Under the pieces are notes generated by a model. It did no database searches and was not told the DNA's origin. It saw only the letters and a list, made by a program, of their open reading frames with translations. Position numbers and translations under genes: made by a program. Below are positions 18,750 through 27,873 of a DNA stretch of 64,000 nt, one piece after another. This stretch comes from Eutrophovita brisbanensis. Lineage in GTDB: Bacteria > Pseudomonadota > Gammaproteobacteria > Burkholderiales > Eutrophovitaceae. The number at the start of each line of letters is the position of its first letter. Position 1 is the stretch's first letter. The stretch covers positions 2,015,571 through 2,079,570 of the forward strand of contig JAYQTM010000001.1 of NCBI GenBank assembly GCA_038147395.1, given 5' to 3'.

Positions 18750-19940
18750 ATGATTCCGAATGAACTCCAAGTCTTCCTGGTTGGTGGTGCCGTTAGAGAT
18801 GAACTACTTGGCATTCCTCTGACAGATAAAGACTTTGTCGTCGTTGGCTCTACTGCAGAAGAGCTTTCGAAATTAGGCTTCAAGCCCGTGGGTAAAGATT
18901 TTCCCGTTTTCCTACATCCACAAACGGGGGATGAATATGCGCTCGCAAGAACTGAGAGAAAAAAGGGACAAGGCCACCAGGGGTTCGTGTTTTACACGCA
19001 TCCGTCGGTCACGCTCGAGGAGGATCTCGCTCGGAGGGATTTCACCGTCAACGCAATCGCAAAAACTAAAGATGGACAACTGATCGATCCATTTAATGGA
19101 CAAAAAGATCTGAAGGCAAAGACACTGCGACACATCTCAAGTGCATTCTCCGAGGACCCTCTGCGGATTTTGCGCGCCTGCCGGTTTCTATCAAAGCTAG
19201 ATTTCGTCATCCATCCGGACACTCTCGTATTGATGGCCCGGATGGTTTCCTCAGGTGAGCTAGCAACACTCAGCCCTCAACGAATTTGGAACGAACTCAA
19301 GAAAGGATTATCCGGTGATATGCCATCTCGGATGGCTCAATCTCTTATCCAGTGTGGCGCCCTTGAGGCATTAATGCCGGGCAGCACAATCAATGAACAT
19401 AACGAATCGGGTAAGAAATTTCTTCTCGATGCGCTTAACACATCAGTCCAGACAAATACGTCGATTGAGACTCGAGTCGCATTGTTTTCACTTTTAGCGG
19501 TGTCGAACGAGTTTTTTGAACACATTAAAGATCAACCAGTTAATAAGAACAATGAGACAGAGAAAGTCGTCAATTTTTTAACTCGACTGCATGTGTCTCG
19601 TACCGAGTTTGAGACAACACGACTAGTTGCGAACTACCTACACAAAACGCGATCACTAGACGAAAACGATCCGTCGGACGTTCTTCAAGTCATTTTGGGC
19701 TTAGACAGTATTCGTCAGGTCGAGCGTTATGAGAACGTGAGAGAAACATACCAGCTCCTCGCAAGCGCGCTGAGTGATTCAGCATGGAAGCTCAAATTAA
19801 AAAAAATCGACCTTGCATCTGAAGCAACGCGCACCGTTAATCATCAAAGGCTTGTTGAGAAAGCCAGTTCAAAAAATGAATTGATTGAGTTAATCAGACA
19901 GGCCAGACTGGAGACGATCAAGAACGCTTTAAACGCCTAG
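18750..19940 (+). CDS. cca: CCA tRNA nucleotidyltransferase, HD motif apparently lost
   Basis: Adds or repairs the 3' CCA of tRNAs. The class II nucleotidyltransferase head is intact: VFLVGGAVRDELLG, the metal-binding DKD, LARTERKKG, RRDFTVNAIA and EDPLRILRACRF. About 396 residues from the ATG at 18750; a GTG at 18726 overlapping the previous stop would add eight. In long gammaproteobacterial enzymes a C-terminal HD phosphohydrolase domain follows. Here the corresponding stretch (about residues 210-270) shows no HD pair or upstream His, so the phosphatase activity is probably absent. Confidence 0.93.
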   Translation: MIPNELQVFLVGGAVRDELLGIPLTDKDFVVVGSTAEELSKLGFKPVGKDFPVFLHPQTGDEYALARTERKKGQGHQGFVFYTHPSVTLEEDLARRDFTVNAIAKTKDGQLIDPFNGQKDLKAKTLRHISSAFSEDPLRILRACRFLSKLDFVIHPDTLVLMARMVSSGELATLSPQRIWNELKKGLSGDMPSRMAQSLIQCGALEALMPGSTINEHNESGKKFLLDALNTSVQTNTSIETRVALFSLLAVSNEFFEHIKDQPVNKNNETEKVVNFLTRLHVSRTEFETTRLVANYLHKTRSLDENDPSDVLQVILGLDSIRQVERYENVRETYQLLASALSDSAWKLKLKKIDLASEATRTVNHQRLVEKASSKNELIELIRQARLETIKNALNA

Positions 19941-19956
19941 CCAAGGGTACGCTCAG

Positions 19957-20169
19957 TTAACGAATTAACCAAAATATCAGCGTAGCGACTAGGCTAAAAA
20001 GTATGGTTGATCCGAATGGAAAATATCGCCTCTTCCCAAAAATAGAAAATGTGACGTCGCCAAATACACGATCACTGCCAGTCAACCTCGTGAGATATCG
20101 GCGAAAAACCGGCTGTGCAATTGAGAGTAATACAACAGCCAGCAAGATTGTTAACAACCACTTCAACAT
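19957..20169 (-). CDS. DUF2905-family small membrane protein
   Basis: 70 residues with two hydrophobic helices (about 4-20 and 53-69) separated by GSDRVFGDVTFSIFGKRRYFPFG, the pattern of the uncharacterised DUF2905 family. The ATG at 20169 has GAGGTAATTG directly upstream. It converges with cca. No function is known. Confidence 0.8.
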   Translation of the reverse strand: MLKWLLTILLAVVLLSIAQPVFRRYLTRLTGSDRVFGDVTFSIFGKRRYFPFGSTILFSLVATLIFWLIR

Positions 20170-20242
20170 CAATTACCTCGGACTTGATCTAGATCAGAGC
20201 AGATCCTATGCTATTACTCTAACCATCATCTAGGAACTTACA

Positions 20243-20866
20243 ATGATAGACCTTTATACATGGGGCACGCCCAACGGGAGAAAAGTCTCCATCATGCTCG
20301 AGGAACTCGAGGTAGAGTACAGCGCTCACTCGGTCAATATTGGCAAAAAAGAACAATATACGGATGATTTTATTCGAATCAATCCAAACAGTAAGATCCC
20401 TGCTATCGTCGATCACGGTGTCGAAACCGATGCCCCAATCACGCTATTTGAATCCGGCGCGATCCTAATTTATCTAGCAGAAAAATACCAAAGATTTCTT
20501 CCGAAAAATGGAGAAAGTCGTTATTCAACCCTTCAGTGGTTAATGTTTCAAATGGCTGGGCCAGGTCCAATTTTCGGTCAGGTTCACCATTTTTTACGCG
20601 CAGCTCCTGAGCCTGTCCCTTATGCGATTGACCGGTATCGAAATGAAACAGACCGCCTCTACGGTGTGCTCGATAAACATCTGTCAACAAACGACTATCT
20701 TGCGAGCGAGTATTCGATAGCTGACATCGCGACTTATCCTTGGATCGCTCGGCATGAATGGCATCAAGTCAACCTCGACAACCACCCAAACGTGAAGCGC
20801 TGGTATCAAATGGTAGGGAAACGACCCGCGGTTGAAGCTGGTATGGCCGTTCCTTTTTTAAATTAG
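20243..20866 (+). CDS. Glutathione S-transferase, YghU/YfcG-like
   Basis: 207-residue GST. The N-terminal thioredoxin-like domain begins LYTWGTPNGRKVSIMLEE and contains NPNSKIPAIVD and the glutathione-binding FESGAILIYLAEKY. The C-terminal helical domain has SIADIATYPWIARHEW. The TPN motif and overall pattern match the disulfide-bond oxidoreductase (YfcG/YghU) group. AGGAACTTACA precedes the ATG. The CWC gene begins eight bases after its stop. Confidence 0.9.
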   Translation: MIDLYTWGTPNGRKVSIMLEELEVEYSAHSVNIGKKEQYTDDFIRINPNSKIPAIVDHGVETDAPITLFESGAILIYLAEKYQRFLPKNGESRYSTLQWLMFQMAGPGPIFGQVHHFLRAAPEPVPYAIDRYRNETDRLYGVLDKHLSTNDYLASEYSIADIATYPWIARHEWHQVNLDNHPNVKRWYQMVGKRPAVEAGMAVPFLN

Positions 20867-20874
20867 GGTGACTG

Positions 20875-21048
20875 ATGTCTGAAACGGTCTGCTCACGATG
20901 CCACGCCACGTTTCATTGTGGCATCGAGGATCAGGCGCCTTGTTGGTGTGCGACCGATTATCCTCTTGTCCTATCAGGCGACGGCATTGACTCCTGCATG
21001 TGCCCAAATTGCCTTTCTCAAACCATCTCAGAGCAAACCAATCTATAG
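20875..21048 (+). CDS. Small cysteine-rich CWC-family protein
   Basis: A 57-residue protein with a zinc-ribbon-like set of eight cysteines: CSRCHATFHC near the start, the family-naming CWC at residues 23-25, and CMCPNC at 41-46. The layout matches the cysteine-rich CWC family, of unknown function. It starts eight bases after the GST stop, so it is likely co-transcribed. Its last six bases overlap the end of the convergent sucD. Confidence 0.83.
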   Translation: MSETVCSRCHATFHCGIEDQAPCWCATDYPLVLSGDGIDSCMCPNCLSQTISEQTNL

Positions 21049-21924
21049 AACCGACTGAAGTAATGTCCCCATTTTGGAAGGATCGCGCGTCACCGAAATG
21101 CCGCTCGCATCCATAATCTCGAGCTTTTCCTCAGCAGTTCCTTTACCTCCAGAAATAATCGCTCCAGCATGCCCCATGCGCTTTCCAGGAGGCGCGGTCA
21201 CTCCTGCGATAAACCCAACCACTGGCTTGGACATATGCTGCTTAGCCCAACGAGCCGCATTCTCCTCGTCCGTGCCGCCAATTTCACCAATCATCACGAC
21301 AGCATCGGTATCAGGATCGTCATTGAATAATTTCAAAACGTCGATATGCTTCAAGCCATTGACCGGATCACCACCAATCCCAACCGCAGTGCTCTGACCG
21401 AGGCCGAGATGACTCAACTGTGCAACTGCTTCATAAGTCAGTGTTCCAGATCGGGATACCACACCAATGCGCCCCTTTTTGTGGATATGCCCAGGCATGA
21501 TCCCAATCTTAAGCTCATCAGGAGTAATGACACCGGGACAATTTGGGCCAAGCAACAGAGTTTTGCTGTTTCTCTCCCTCATCGCGTGCCGAACCTTGAT
21601 CATGTCCCTCACTGGAATTCCCTCAGTGATGCAGATGACCAAGTCGAGCTCGGCCTCAACTGCTTCGAGTATCGCCGAAGCAGCCCCAGCAGGTGGCACA
21701 TATACGACTGAAACATTTGCTCCTGTTTGTTGCTTTGCGTCTGCCACAGAACCGTAAATAGGTATGCCTTCAAAATCTTGTCCTGCCTTTTTGGGGTTTA
21801 CCCCAGCAACAAAGCAATCCGATCCAAATGCATACTTCCTGCTTGTCGTGGTGTGGAACTGCCCCGTTTTTCCGGTAATCCCCTGAGTAATCACACGGGT
21901 GTTCTTATTAATAAGAATCGACAT
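21043..21924 (-). CDS. sucD: Succinyl-CoA synthetase alpha subunit
   Basis: TCA-cycle enzyme that makes ATP/GTP from succinyl-CoA. 293 residues: a CoA-binding Rossmann domain (QGITGKTGQFHT, GVNPKKAGQ) and a ligase domain with PGHIHKKGRIGVVSRSGTLTYE. The phosphorylated His is in MGHAGAIISGGKG. It lies five bases downstream of sucC. Confidence 0.97.
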   Translation of the reverse strand: MSILINKNTRVITQGITGKTGQFHTTTSRKYAFGSDCFVAGVNPKKAGQDFEGIPIYGSVADAKQQTGANVSVVYVPPAGAASAILEAVEAELDLVICITEGIPVRDMIKVRHAMRERNSKTLLLGPNCPGVITPDELKIGIMPGHIHKKGRIGVVSRSGTLTYEAVAQLSHLGLGQSTAVGIGGDPVNGLKHIDVLKLFNDDPDTDAVVMIGEIGGTDEENAARWAKQHMSKPVVGFIAGVTAPPGKRMGHAGAIISGGKGTAEEKLEIMDASGISVTRDPSKMGTLLQSVL

Positions 21925-21929
21925 AACTT

Positions 21930-23096
21930 TTATTTACCTTTTGATGCGTCAACAACTTTTTGAGCTGCCTCAGCCATAGTATCAGCCGAGATAATCGGTA
22001 ATCCTGACTCCGACAAAATTTGTTTCCCTAAATCCTCATTCGTCCCCTTCATCCGGACAACAAGCGGCACACCCAAGTCAACTTGTTTTGCCGCTTCAAC
22101 CACACCGGTGGCAATGACATCGCATTGCATGATGCCGCCAAATATATTCACGAGAATGGCTTTTAAATTTGGATTGGATAGCATGATTTTGAAGGCCTCT
22201 GTAACCTTCTCTGTCGTGGCCCCACCTCCAACATCCAAGAAGTTTGCTGGCTCACCACCGAACAACTTAATCACGTCCATGGTCGCCATCGCCAGACCAG
22301 CACCATTCACGAGACAGCCTATATCACCATCGAGTGAGATATACGATAAATCGAATTTTGATGCCTCGATTTCAGCAGGATCTTCCTCGTCTAAGTCCCG
22401 CAACTCCAAAATCTCTGGATGCCGAAAAAGTGCGTTATCGTCAAAATTAACCTTGGCATCAAGCGCGATCACTTCGTTGTCATTAGTGAGAATCAGCGGA
22501 TTGATCTCAGCTAACGAGGCGTCCGTTTCACTGAAGGCCCTGTAGAGTCCATCAAATATCCGAACCGCCGCATCTCTAGCCTCAGCGGGGACACCGATTT
22601 TCTCAGCAACGGTGGTCGCTTGCTCCCTATCTAAACCACTGACAGGATCGATAAATATCTTGTGAATTTTTTCAGGCTGAGTCTCCGCGACCTCCTCGAT
22701 ATCCATGCCTCCCTCGGAAGAAGCCATGAGACAAGTCAGTTGGGTTTCCCGATCAACAACCATCCCAACGTATAACTCTTTTGCAATATTTGCCCCCTCC
22801 TCGATAAGGAGCCTCCTGACGAGCTGACCATCGGGACCAGTTTGATGCGTGATCAACTGCATTCCGAGTATTTCGGAAGCGGTTTTTTTTACATCATCTA
22901 GGGATTTGACGACTTTGACACCACCGCCTTTTCCACGTCCACCGGCATGGATTTGCGCCTTAACCACCCACACATCACCACCGATTTTTTTAGCAGCAAT
23001 CTCTGCCTCTTCAGGCGAAAAGCAAACCTCTCCTTGAGGAACTCTCACATCATATGTTTTGAGAATTTCCTTCGCTTGATACTCATGAATCTTCAT
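21930..23096 (-). CDS. sucC: Succinyl-CoA synthetase beta subunit
   Basis: 388 residues, ATP-grasp domain first (MKIHEYQAKEIL, KAQIHAGGRGKGGGVK), then the C-terminal CoA-ligase domain with NGAGLAMATMD and NIFGGIMQCDVIATG. Partner of the adjacent alpha subunit. The sucAB genes are not in the window. Confidence 0.98.
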   Translation of the reverse strand: MKIHEYQAKEILKTYDVRVPQGEVCFSPEEAEIAAKKIGGDVWVVKAQIHAGGRGKGGGVKVVKSLDDVKKTASEILGMQLITHQTGPDGQLVRRLLIEEGANIAKELYVGMVVDRETQLTCLMASSEGGMDIEEVAETQPEKIHKIFIDPVSGLDREQATTVAEKIGVPAEARDAAVRIFDGLYRAFSETDASLAEINPLILTNDNEVIALDAKVNFDDNALFRHPEILELRDLDEEDPAEIEASKFDLSYISLDGDIGCLVNGAGLAMATMDVIKLFGGEPANFLDVGGGATTEKVTEAFKIMLSNPNLKAILVNIFGGIMQCDVIATGVVEAAKQVDLGVPLVVRMKGTNEDLGKQILSESGLPIISADTMAEAAQKVVDASKGK

Positions 23097-23129
23097 AAAA
23101 CAACCCGTACTTTATATGTCTGATCGAAT

Positions 23130-23492
23130 TTAACGACGCTCTTCAGCGTGTATTTTTCTTAACCTGCTCGCTTCTTCAGCCCATTTTTTTTTCAAAGTTT
23201 CATACTCACCTTCGAGTTGGCTCCGCTTACTTTCTAGCTCGCCCAATCCAGCTTCAGCCCTTTCCAGCTCTCGTTTTAACTCGTCTCGAGACGAGCGCGC
23301 TGAATCCGTCTCTAGCGTCACCATGTCTAGCTCTTTCTTCTTTCTCTCCATTAACTTCCTAGCGTTAACGGTTCTGATTTGGGCTTCCTCAAAGGTGAGC
23401 TCTTCAGCTAGCACAACTGGAATTGGGCTAAGGCTCAATGTAAAAAACAAGAGACCCGCGGTCATCGTCCAGCATCTGATTTGATTAGTCAT
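23130..23492 (-). CDS. Secreted coiled-coil protein of unknown function
   Basis: 120 residues from the ATG at 23492, which has TGGAG upstream. The N-terminus is a signal peptide with cleavage expected after VVLA (about residue 29). The rest is highly charged and Glu/Lys/Arg/Leu-rich, with heptad spacing over about 35-120 (KELDMVTLETDSARSSRDEL and onward), so it is probably one long coiled coil in the periplasm. It lies between tRNA-Thr and sucC. I do not recognise a family. A longer start at 23537 would run into the tRNA and is rejected. Confidence 0.7.
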   Translation of the reverse strand: MTNQIRCWTMTAGLLFFTLSLSPIPVVLAEELTFEEAQIRTVNARKLMERKKKELDMVTLETDSARSSRDELKRELERAEAGLGELESKRSQLEGEYETLKKKWAEEASRLRKIHAEERR

Positions 23493-23525
23493 TTCAGACT
23501 CCAGCATGCGTGAGGTGGTAATCGA

Positions 23526-23601
<76 letters not shown>

Positions 23602-23651
23602 ACTGGCGTCATTATAAATACTTCGAGAAGATTTTGCGCTACAAATAGGAT

Positions 23652-24080
23652 TTATTTCACGAGTTTCAGGTGTGTGCTCCTCGCCTTAGAACCTTTATCA
23701 GATTCTGCACTCTTTTTTTCCGAAGTAGTCATGATGGACTCATGCTCACTAGGTCTATCCTCCAGTGGGGCGACCTGAAACCCCAACCCTTGTCCTGATT
23801 CACGAGAAAAAATACCTTTAACGTCAGTTATCGGAACATAAACCTCCATCGAGACCGAATTAAAACGAGCGGAAAAATGAATAGAATCGTTGTCGATTTT
23901 TAAGTCACGCGTCGCATCAGGACTGATATTCAAAGTAATTTCTCCGTCTTTGACATAGTCAATCGGCACGACCGCCTCTGGTGAGACCCGGACTGATACG
24001 TAGGGTGTCTGCGACGTATCGCAACACCAATCATATATCGCTCGAACTAAATAGCCGGTGGTCGATGGCTGTTCGTTCAC
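23652..24080 (-). CDS. sspB: ClpXP protease specificity-enhancing factor
   Basis: 142 residues. The SspB fold begins GYLVRAIYDWCCD and includes TPYVSV, LNISPDATRDL and FSARFNSVSMEVYVPI, followed by a flexible acidic/Ser-rich tail ending in the hydrophobic ClpX-binding patch HLKLVK. SspB delivers ssrA-tagged proteins to ClpXP. The GTG start overlaps the sspA stop by four bases. Confidence 0.95.
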   Translation of the reverse strand: MNEQPSTTGYLVRAIYDWCCDTSQTPYVSVRVSPEAVVPIDYVKDGEITLNISPDATRDLKIDNDSIHFSARFNSVSMEVYVPITDVKGIFSRESGQGLGFQVAPLEDRPSEHESIMTTSEKKSAESDKGSKARSTHLKLVK

Positions 24081-24676
24081 TTACGCATTACCTTTTCCGA
24101 GGGTGTAAGCGCTTCGACAAATGCAGAACGACTGAATAGTCTTTCCGCATATTTCATCAATGGCGCGGCCTGTCTCGGAAGCTGGATACCATAGAGGTCA
24201 AGACGCCAAAGCAACGGTGCGATAGCGACATCTAACATCGAGAACTCATCGCCAAGCATATACTTTTGATGAGCGAAAACTGGAGCGATCTGTACAAGAT
24301 TATCTCGAACCAATTCTCGGGCTTTATCCGCCTGTCGTTGAGTGCCCGTCTCAATCGCATCAATATGCGAAAACAAGTCACCCTCAAATCGAAATAAAAA
24401 GAGTCGAGCCCTAGCCTTTAATACAGGGTCCGCTGGCATTAACTGAGGGTGCGGAAACCGGTCATCAATATATTCGTTAATGATATTGGATTCGTACAAT
24501 ATCAATTCCCGCTCAACCAAAACTGGAGTTTGATTGTAGGGGTTCATGGTCGCCAGATCCTCTGGTTTGTCGAATAAATCAACGTCCACGATTTGAAAAT
24601 CCATGCCTTTTTCGTACAGCACGATTCGACACCGATGGCTGAACGGACACGTCGTTCCTGAGTAGAGTTTCATCAT
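24077..24676 (-). CDS. sspA: Stringent starvation protein A
   Basis: 199-residue GST-fold protein that binds RNA polymerase in homologues. It has the N-terminal thioredoxin-like part KLYSGTTCPFSHRCRIVLYEKG, the NPYNQTPVLVERELILYESNII segment (split cis-Pro loop and ESN), and a helical C-terminal half. It is followed by overlapping sspB, the classical pair, and sits downstream of petABC as in many gammaproteobacteria. Confidence 0.96.
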   Translation of the reverse strand: MMKLYSGTTCPFSHRCRIVLYEKGMDFQIVDVDLFDKPEDLATMNPYNQTPVLVERELILYESNIINEYIDDRFPHPQLMPADPVLKARARLFLFRFEGDLFSHIDAIETGTQRQADKARELVRDNLVQIAPVFAHQKYMLGDEFSMLDVAIAPLLWRLDLYGIQLPRQAAPLMKYAERLFSRSAFVEALTPSEKVMRK

Positions 24677-24694
24677 AATATTCTCTCTAAATCC

Positions 24695-25408
24695 TTAATG
24701 GACATCTTTCCAAAATTCACGTTTAACAGCCCAAGCCAAGAACGCGAATAAGACAAGAAAGATAAGTACAAGGCTGCCGATTTGCTTTCGTTTCTCTGCC
24801 GCAGGCTCGCCCATAAACACAAGATAGTTTGTCAAGTCGAGCATCATACGATCGAATTCAGATGCTGTTGCCGTTCCAGGAACTTCCTCAACAAGCACCG
24901 CTTTACCATCATCGGAGTGCTGTAAAACTTTTACCCCTTGCTCTTGCCAGAACACGTGAGGCATCGCAACGTGTGGAAACAGGGCATTGTTCCAACCGGT
25001 CACTGAGGCATCATCTTTGTAAAAACTGACGAAATAGGTGTAGAGCCAGTCCGCGCCTCGACTCCTGGAAACAACTGATAGATCAGGGGGGACAACACCA
25101 AACATCACTTTCGCGTCCGCAGGCCTCATCGCATTGGTCATGGTATCGCCAACCTTAACAGATGGATCCTTAATCAAATATTGTTTGATCTGCTCAGAGC
25201 TCAATCCGATGTCTGTCAAACGATTGAACCGCATGTACGACGCTTCGTGGCAACTCAAGCATCGGTCTATGAATAATTTCGCGCCCCTTTGTAACGAAGC
25301 GGCGTCTGAGGGATTAATTTTTGCTTCCCGAAGCTCAACTGAGCCACCTGCAGCCAAAGAAATGCCCGAGATCGCGCAAAACAATATTGCTAGACATATA
25401 CGCATCAT
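24695..25408 (-). CDS. petC: Cytochrome c1 of the bc1 complex
   Basis: 237 residues. A cleavable signal peptide ends near SLAAGG. The haem c site is CLSCH, the Met ligand region is TNAMRPADAKVMFG, and a single C-terminal membrane anchor (IGSLVLIFLVLFAFLAWAV) precedes KREFWKDVH. It passes electrons from the Rieske centre to soluble cytochrome c. Start and petB stop overlap by four bases. Confidence 0.96.
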   Translation of the reverse strand: MMRICLAILFCAISGISLAAGGSVELREAKINPSDAASLQRGAKLFIDRCLSCHEASYMRFNRLTDIGLSSEQIKQYLIKDPSVKVGDTMTNAMRPADAKVMFGVVPPDLSVVSRSRGADWLYTYFVSFYKDDASVTGWNNALFPHVAMPHVFWQEQGVKVLQHSDDGKAVLVEEVPGTATASEFDRMMLDLTNYLVFMGEPAAEKRKQIGSLVLIFLVLFAFLAWAVKREFWKDVH

Positions 25409-26676
25409 GACGTCACCCGCTCAGGAACAGTTTTGGTCTTGTCGAGCCGTGATAGCACAGGCATCGTCAAGAAAAATAGGAAATAGATCACCGTGCAAAT
25501 CTGAGCCACCACTGTCGCACGATCAGCTCCGCCCATCCACGGGCCAAATTGACCCCACACGTTGGTTGGCTTTAAGCCCAGGTATCCGAGAATCACAAAC
25601 GACAATACAAATACGGCTAAAGACCACTTGAAGATAGGTCCCTTGTATCTAATCGATCGAACCGGGCTCTTATCTAACCAGGGCAAAAGGAAGAGAATCA
25701 CAACCGCGGCTCCCATCGCCATCACGCCCGGAAACTGTGAACCAAACATCGGTGGGACTGCCCTCAGTATCGAATAGAATGGCGTGAAGTACCAGACCGG
25801 AGCGATATGTGGTGGGGTCTTGAGCGGATCAGCAGGAATGAAATTGTTGTGCTCGAGAAAGTACCCCCCCATCTCAGGAGCAAAAAATACGATCGCTGCA
25901 AATATGATCAGGAATACAACCACACCAAATATATCCTTAACCGTGTAATAAGGATGAAACGGGATGCCGTCGATAGGCTTACCCGTCTCTGGATTTTTAT
26001 TCTTCTTGATCTCGATACCGTCGGGGTTATTTGACCCCACCTCATGTAGTGAAATGATATGGGCGACAACCAAGCCAAGCAGGGCGATAGGAACAGCTAT
26101 CACGTGGAGAGCAAAAAAACGGTTTAATGTGGCATCGGAGACAACATAGTCCCCTCGAATCCAAACCGCCAGATCAGGACCGATGAAAGGAATGGCGCCG
26201 AATAGGTTCACAATTACTTGCGCACCCCAAAACGACATCTGCCCCCATGGGAGCAAGTATCCAAAAAATGCCTCAGCCATCAAGCAAAGGTAAATGACCA
26301 TCCCGAAGATCCAAAGCAACTCTCGAGGCTTGCGATACGATCCGTACATGAGTGCTCGGAACATATGTAAATAAATCACCACGAAAAACATCGAGGCTCC
26401 AGTCGAATGGATGTAGCGAATCAACCAACCAAGTGGAACATCACGCATGATGTATTCGACCGAGGCGAACGCACGCTCGGCGTCCGGCTTGTAGTGCATC
26501 GTGAGGAAGATGCCAGACAAAATTTGGATGGCTAAAACAACGATCGCCAAACCACCAAAGAAATACCAAAAGTTGAAATTCTTGGGGGCATAGTATTCGG
26601 TCAAATGCTCCCTGACCATCTTGGTCATGGGAAATCTCTGGTCGATCCAATTGATAAACGAACTAGCCATAGTCAT
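25405..26676 (-). CDS. petB: Cytochrome b of the bc1 complex
   Basis: 423 residues with eight predicted membrane helices. The haem-ligand pairs are in the second and fourth helices (IRYIHSTGASMFF and FFALHVIAVPIALLGLVVAH). The Qo-site PEF-type motif is PVWYFTPFYSILR, and GYLLPWGQMSFWGA is also present. It oxidises ubiquinol and recycles electrons in the Q cycle. The ATG overlaps the petA stop by four bases. Confidence 0.97.
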   Translation of the reverse strand: MTMASSFINWIDQRFPMTKMVREHLTEYYAPKNFNFWYFFGGLAIVVLAIQILSGIFLTMHYKPDAERAFASVEYIMRDVPLGWLIRYIHSTGASMFFVVIYLHMFRALMYGSYRKPRELLWIFGMVIYLCLMAEAFFGYLLPWGQMSFWGAQVIVNLFGAIPFIGPDLAVWIRGDYVVSDATLNRFFALHVIAVPIALLGLVVAHIISLHEVGSNNPDGIEIKKNKNPETGKPIDGIPFHPYYTVKDIFGVVVFLIIFAAIVFFAPEMGGYFLEHNNFIPADPLKTPPHIAPVWYFTPFYSILRAVPPMFGSQFPGVMAMGAAVVILFLLPWLDKSPVRSIRYKGPIFKWSLAVFVLSFVILGYLGLKPTNVWGQFGPWMGGADRATVVAQICTVIYFLFFLTMPVLSRLDKTKTVPERVTS

Positions 26677-27272
26677 GAACTCCTTACACTGTCTTCGCCG
26701 ATCAACAGGCGGGTATCGGACAGAAACTGATGGGGTGGGACTTCGAGGTTAGTTGGCGCAGGAACCCCTTTGTAGACGCGTCCTGCCAAATCAAACTTAG
26801 ATCCATGGCAAGGGCAAAAGAACCCGCCTGTCCAATCTGCGCCAAGACCAGAGGCCTCACCAGCCTCGAGTTTTTGCGACGGCGAACAACCAAGATGAGT
26901 ACAGATACCGACTAGGACCAAATATTCTGGCTTGATCGAACGCCCAAGGTTTTTGGCGTACTCAGGCTGCATCGGGAGCTTGGAGTCAGGATCTGATACC
27001 GAGGAGGACATCGATTCAAGTCCCGTGAGCATCTCTTCGGTCCGATGGAGCACCCAAACAGGCTTCCCTCGCCACTCTTCCGTGACAAGCATACCGGGTT
27101 CGAGTTTACTTAAATCAACCTCAACCGGAGCTCCGGCCGCCTTTGCTCTCTCACTGGGGGCCATACTCGTAAAAAATGGGGTCAAGGCAGCCGCAGCACC
27201 CACAGCGCCCACTGCTCCTGCGGACACAACCAACGTGCGGCGCGTCTTGTTCACAGACTCGTCGGAACTCAA
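26673..27272 (-). CDS. petA: Rieske iron-sulfur subunit of the bc1 complex
   Basis: 199 residues. The N-terminus has a Tat-type RRTLVVS followed by a Gly/Ala-rich uncleaved anchor. The [2Fe-2S] site is CTHLGC and CPCHGSKFD. TTG start with AGGAG seven bases upstream; no upstream ATG fits. First gene of petABC, which is arranged with four-base overlaps and so translated together. Confidence 0.96.
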   Translation of the reverse strand: MSSDESVNKTRRTLVVSAGAVGAVGAAAALTPFFTSMAPSERAKAAGAPVEVDLSKLEPGMLVTEEWRGKPVWVLHRTEEMLTGLESMSSSVSDPDSKLPMQPEYAKNLGRSIKPEYLVLVGICTHLGCSPSQKLEAGEASGLGADWTGGFFCPCHGSKFDLAGRVYKGVPAPTNLEVPPHQFLSDTRLLIGEDSVRSS

Positions 27273-27328
27273 TTCAATTCTCCTGACAACGATTTAGGTT
27301 TAAACTTGGACAAAAAAATTAGCCCGTG

Positions 27329-27334
27329 ATTATA
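27329..27334 (-). promoter_or_regulatory. Candidate -10 box for petABC
   Basis: A perfect TATAAT on the minus strand in the divergent gap between petA and osmC, about 57 bases upstream of the petA TTG. The position expected for the -35 box is poor (AGATTT), so an activator may be needed, or this is chance. Confidence 0.35.
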
Positions 27335-27437
27335 CTCATGTTCGCAAAAAAAAATCTAGGGCATCCACCTCAAGTAACTGTTTAATATGAATTATTTTTC
27401 ATTTGCAGTCGCCGCATAAACACTCCGTGAGGAATAA

Positions 27438-27860
27438 ATGAAAGCAGAAATCAAACTAATCGATGGGGTTGCATTTGATGCGACCACTCAAAGCGGGCAC
27501 ACAGTGACGATTGATGGAGCATTAGAAGGCGGAGGTCAAAACAAAGGGCCTCGCCCAATGGAAATGCTGCTTGTCGGGCTTGGTGGCTGCACCGCATACG
27601 ACGTCACAACTATATTGCGAAAGGCGCGACAAGATATCTCCGATTTAAAAGTGACCGTAAGCGCCGAACGTGCTAGCACCGACCCTAAAGTGTTCGTGTC
27701 AATTCATGTGCATTTCATCATCACTGGCGAGAACATAAAGGTATCAACTGTTGAAAAGGCGATTAACTTATCGGCAGAAAAATACTGTTCTGCGTCGATC
27801 ATGCTCGGCGCTACTGCAACGATCACGCATGACTACGAGATCCTTGATGCGATCAATTGA
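27438..27860 (+). CDS. OsmC/Ohr-family protein
   Basis: 140 residues of the OsmC fold: GPRPMEMLLVGLGGCTAYDVTTIL carries the first redox Cys and the C-terminal SAEKYCSASIMLG the second. It matches the YhfA-like OsmC subgroup more than Ohr proper. The role is presumably peroxide reduction, but this subgroup is not well defined. Divergent from petA; AGGAAT precedes the ATG. Confidence 0.88.
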   Translation: MKAEIKLIDGVAFDATTQSGHTVTIDGALEGGGQNKGPRPMEMLLVGLGGCTAYDVTTILRKARQDISDLKVTVSAERASTDPKVFVSIHVHFIITGENIKVSTVEKAINLSAEKYCSASIMLGATATITHDYEILDAIN

Positions 27861-27873
27861 TCGCTTCGATTCG

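Noticed and set aside
27346..27354. Run of nine A residues between petA and osmC as a terminator
   Set aside because: No stem precedes it on either strand.
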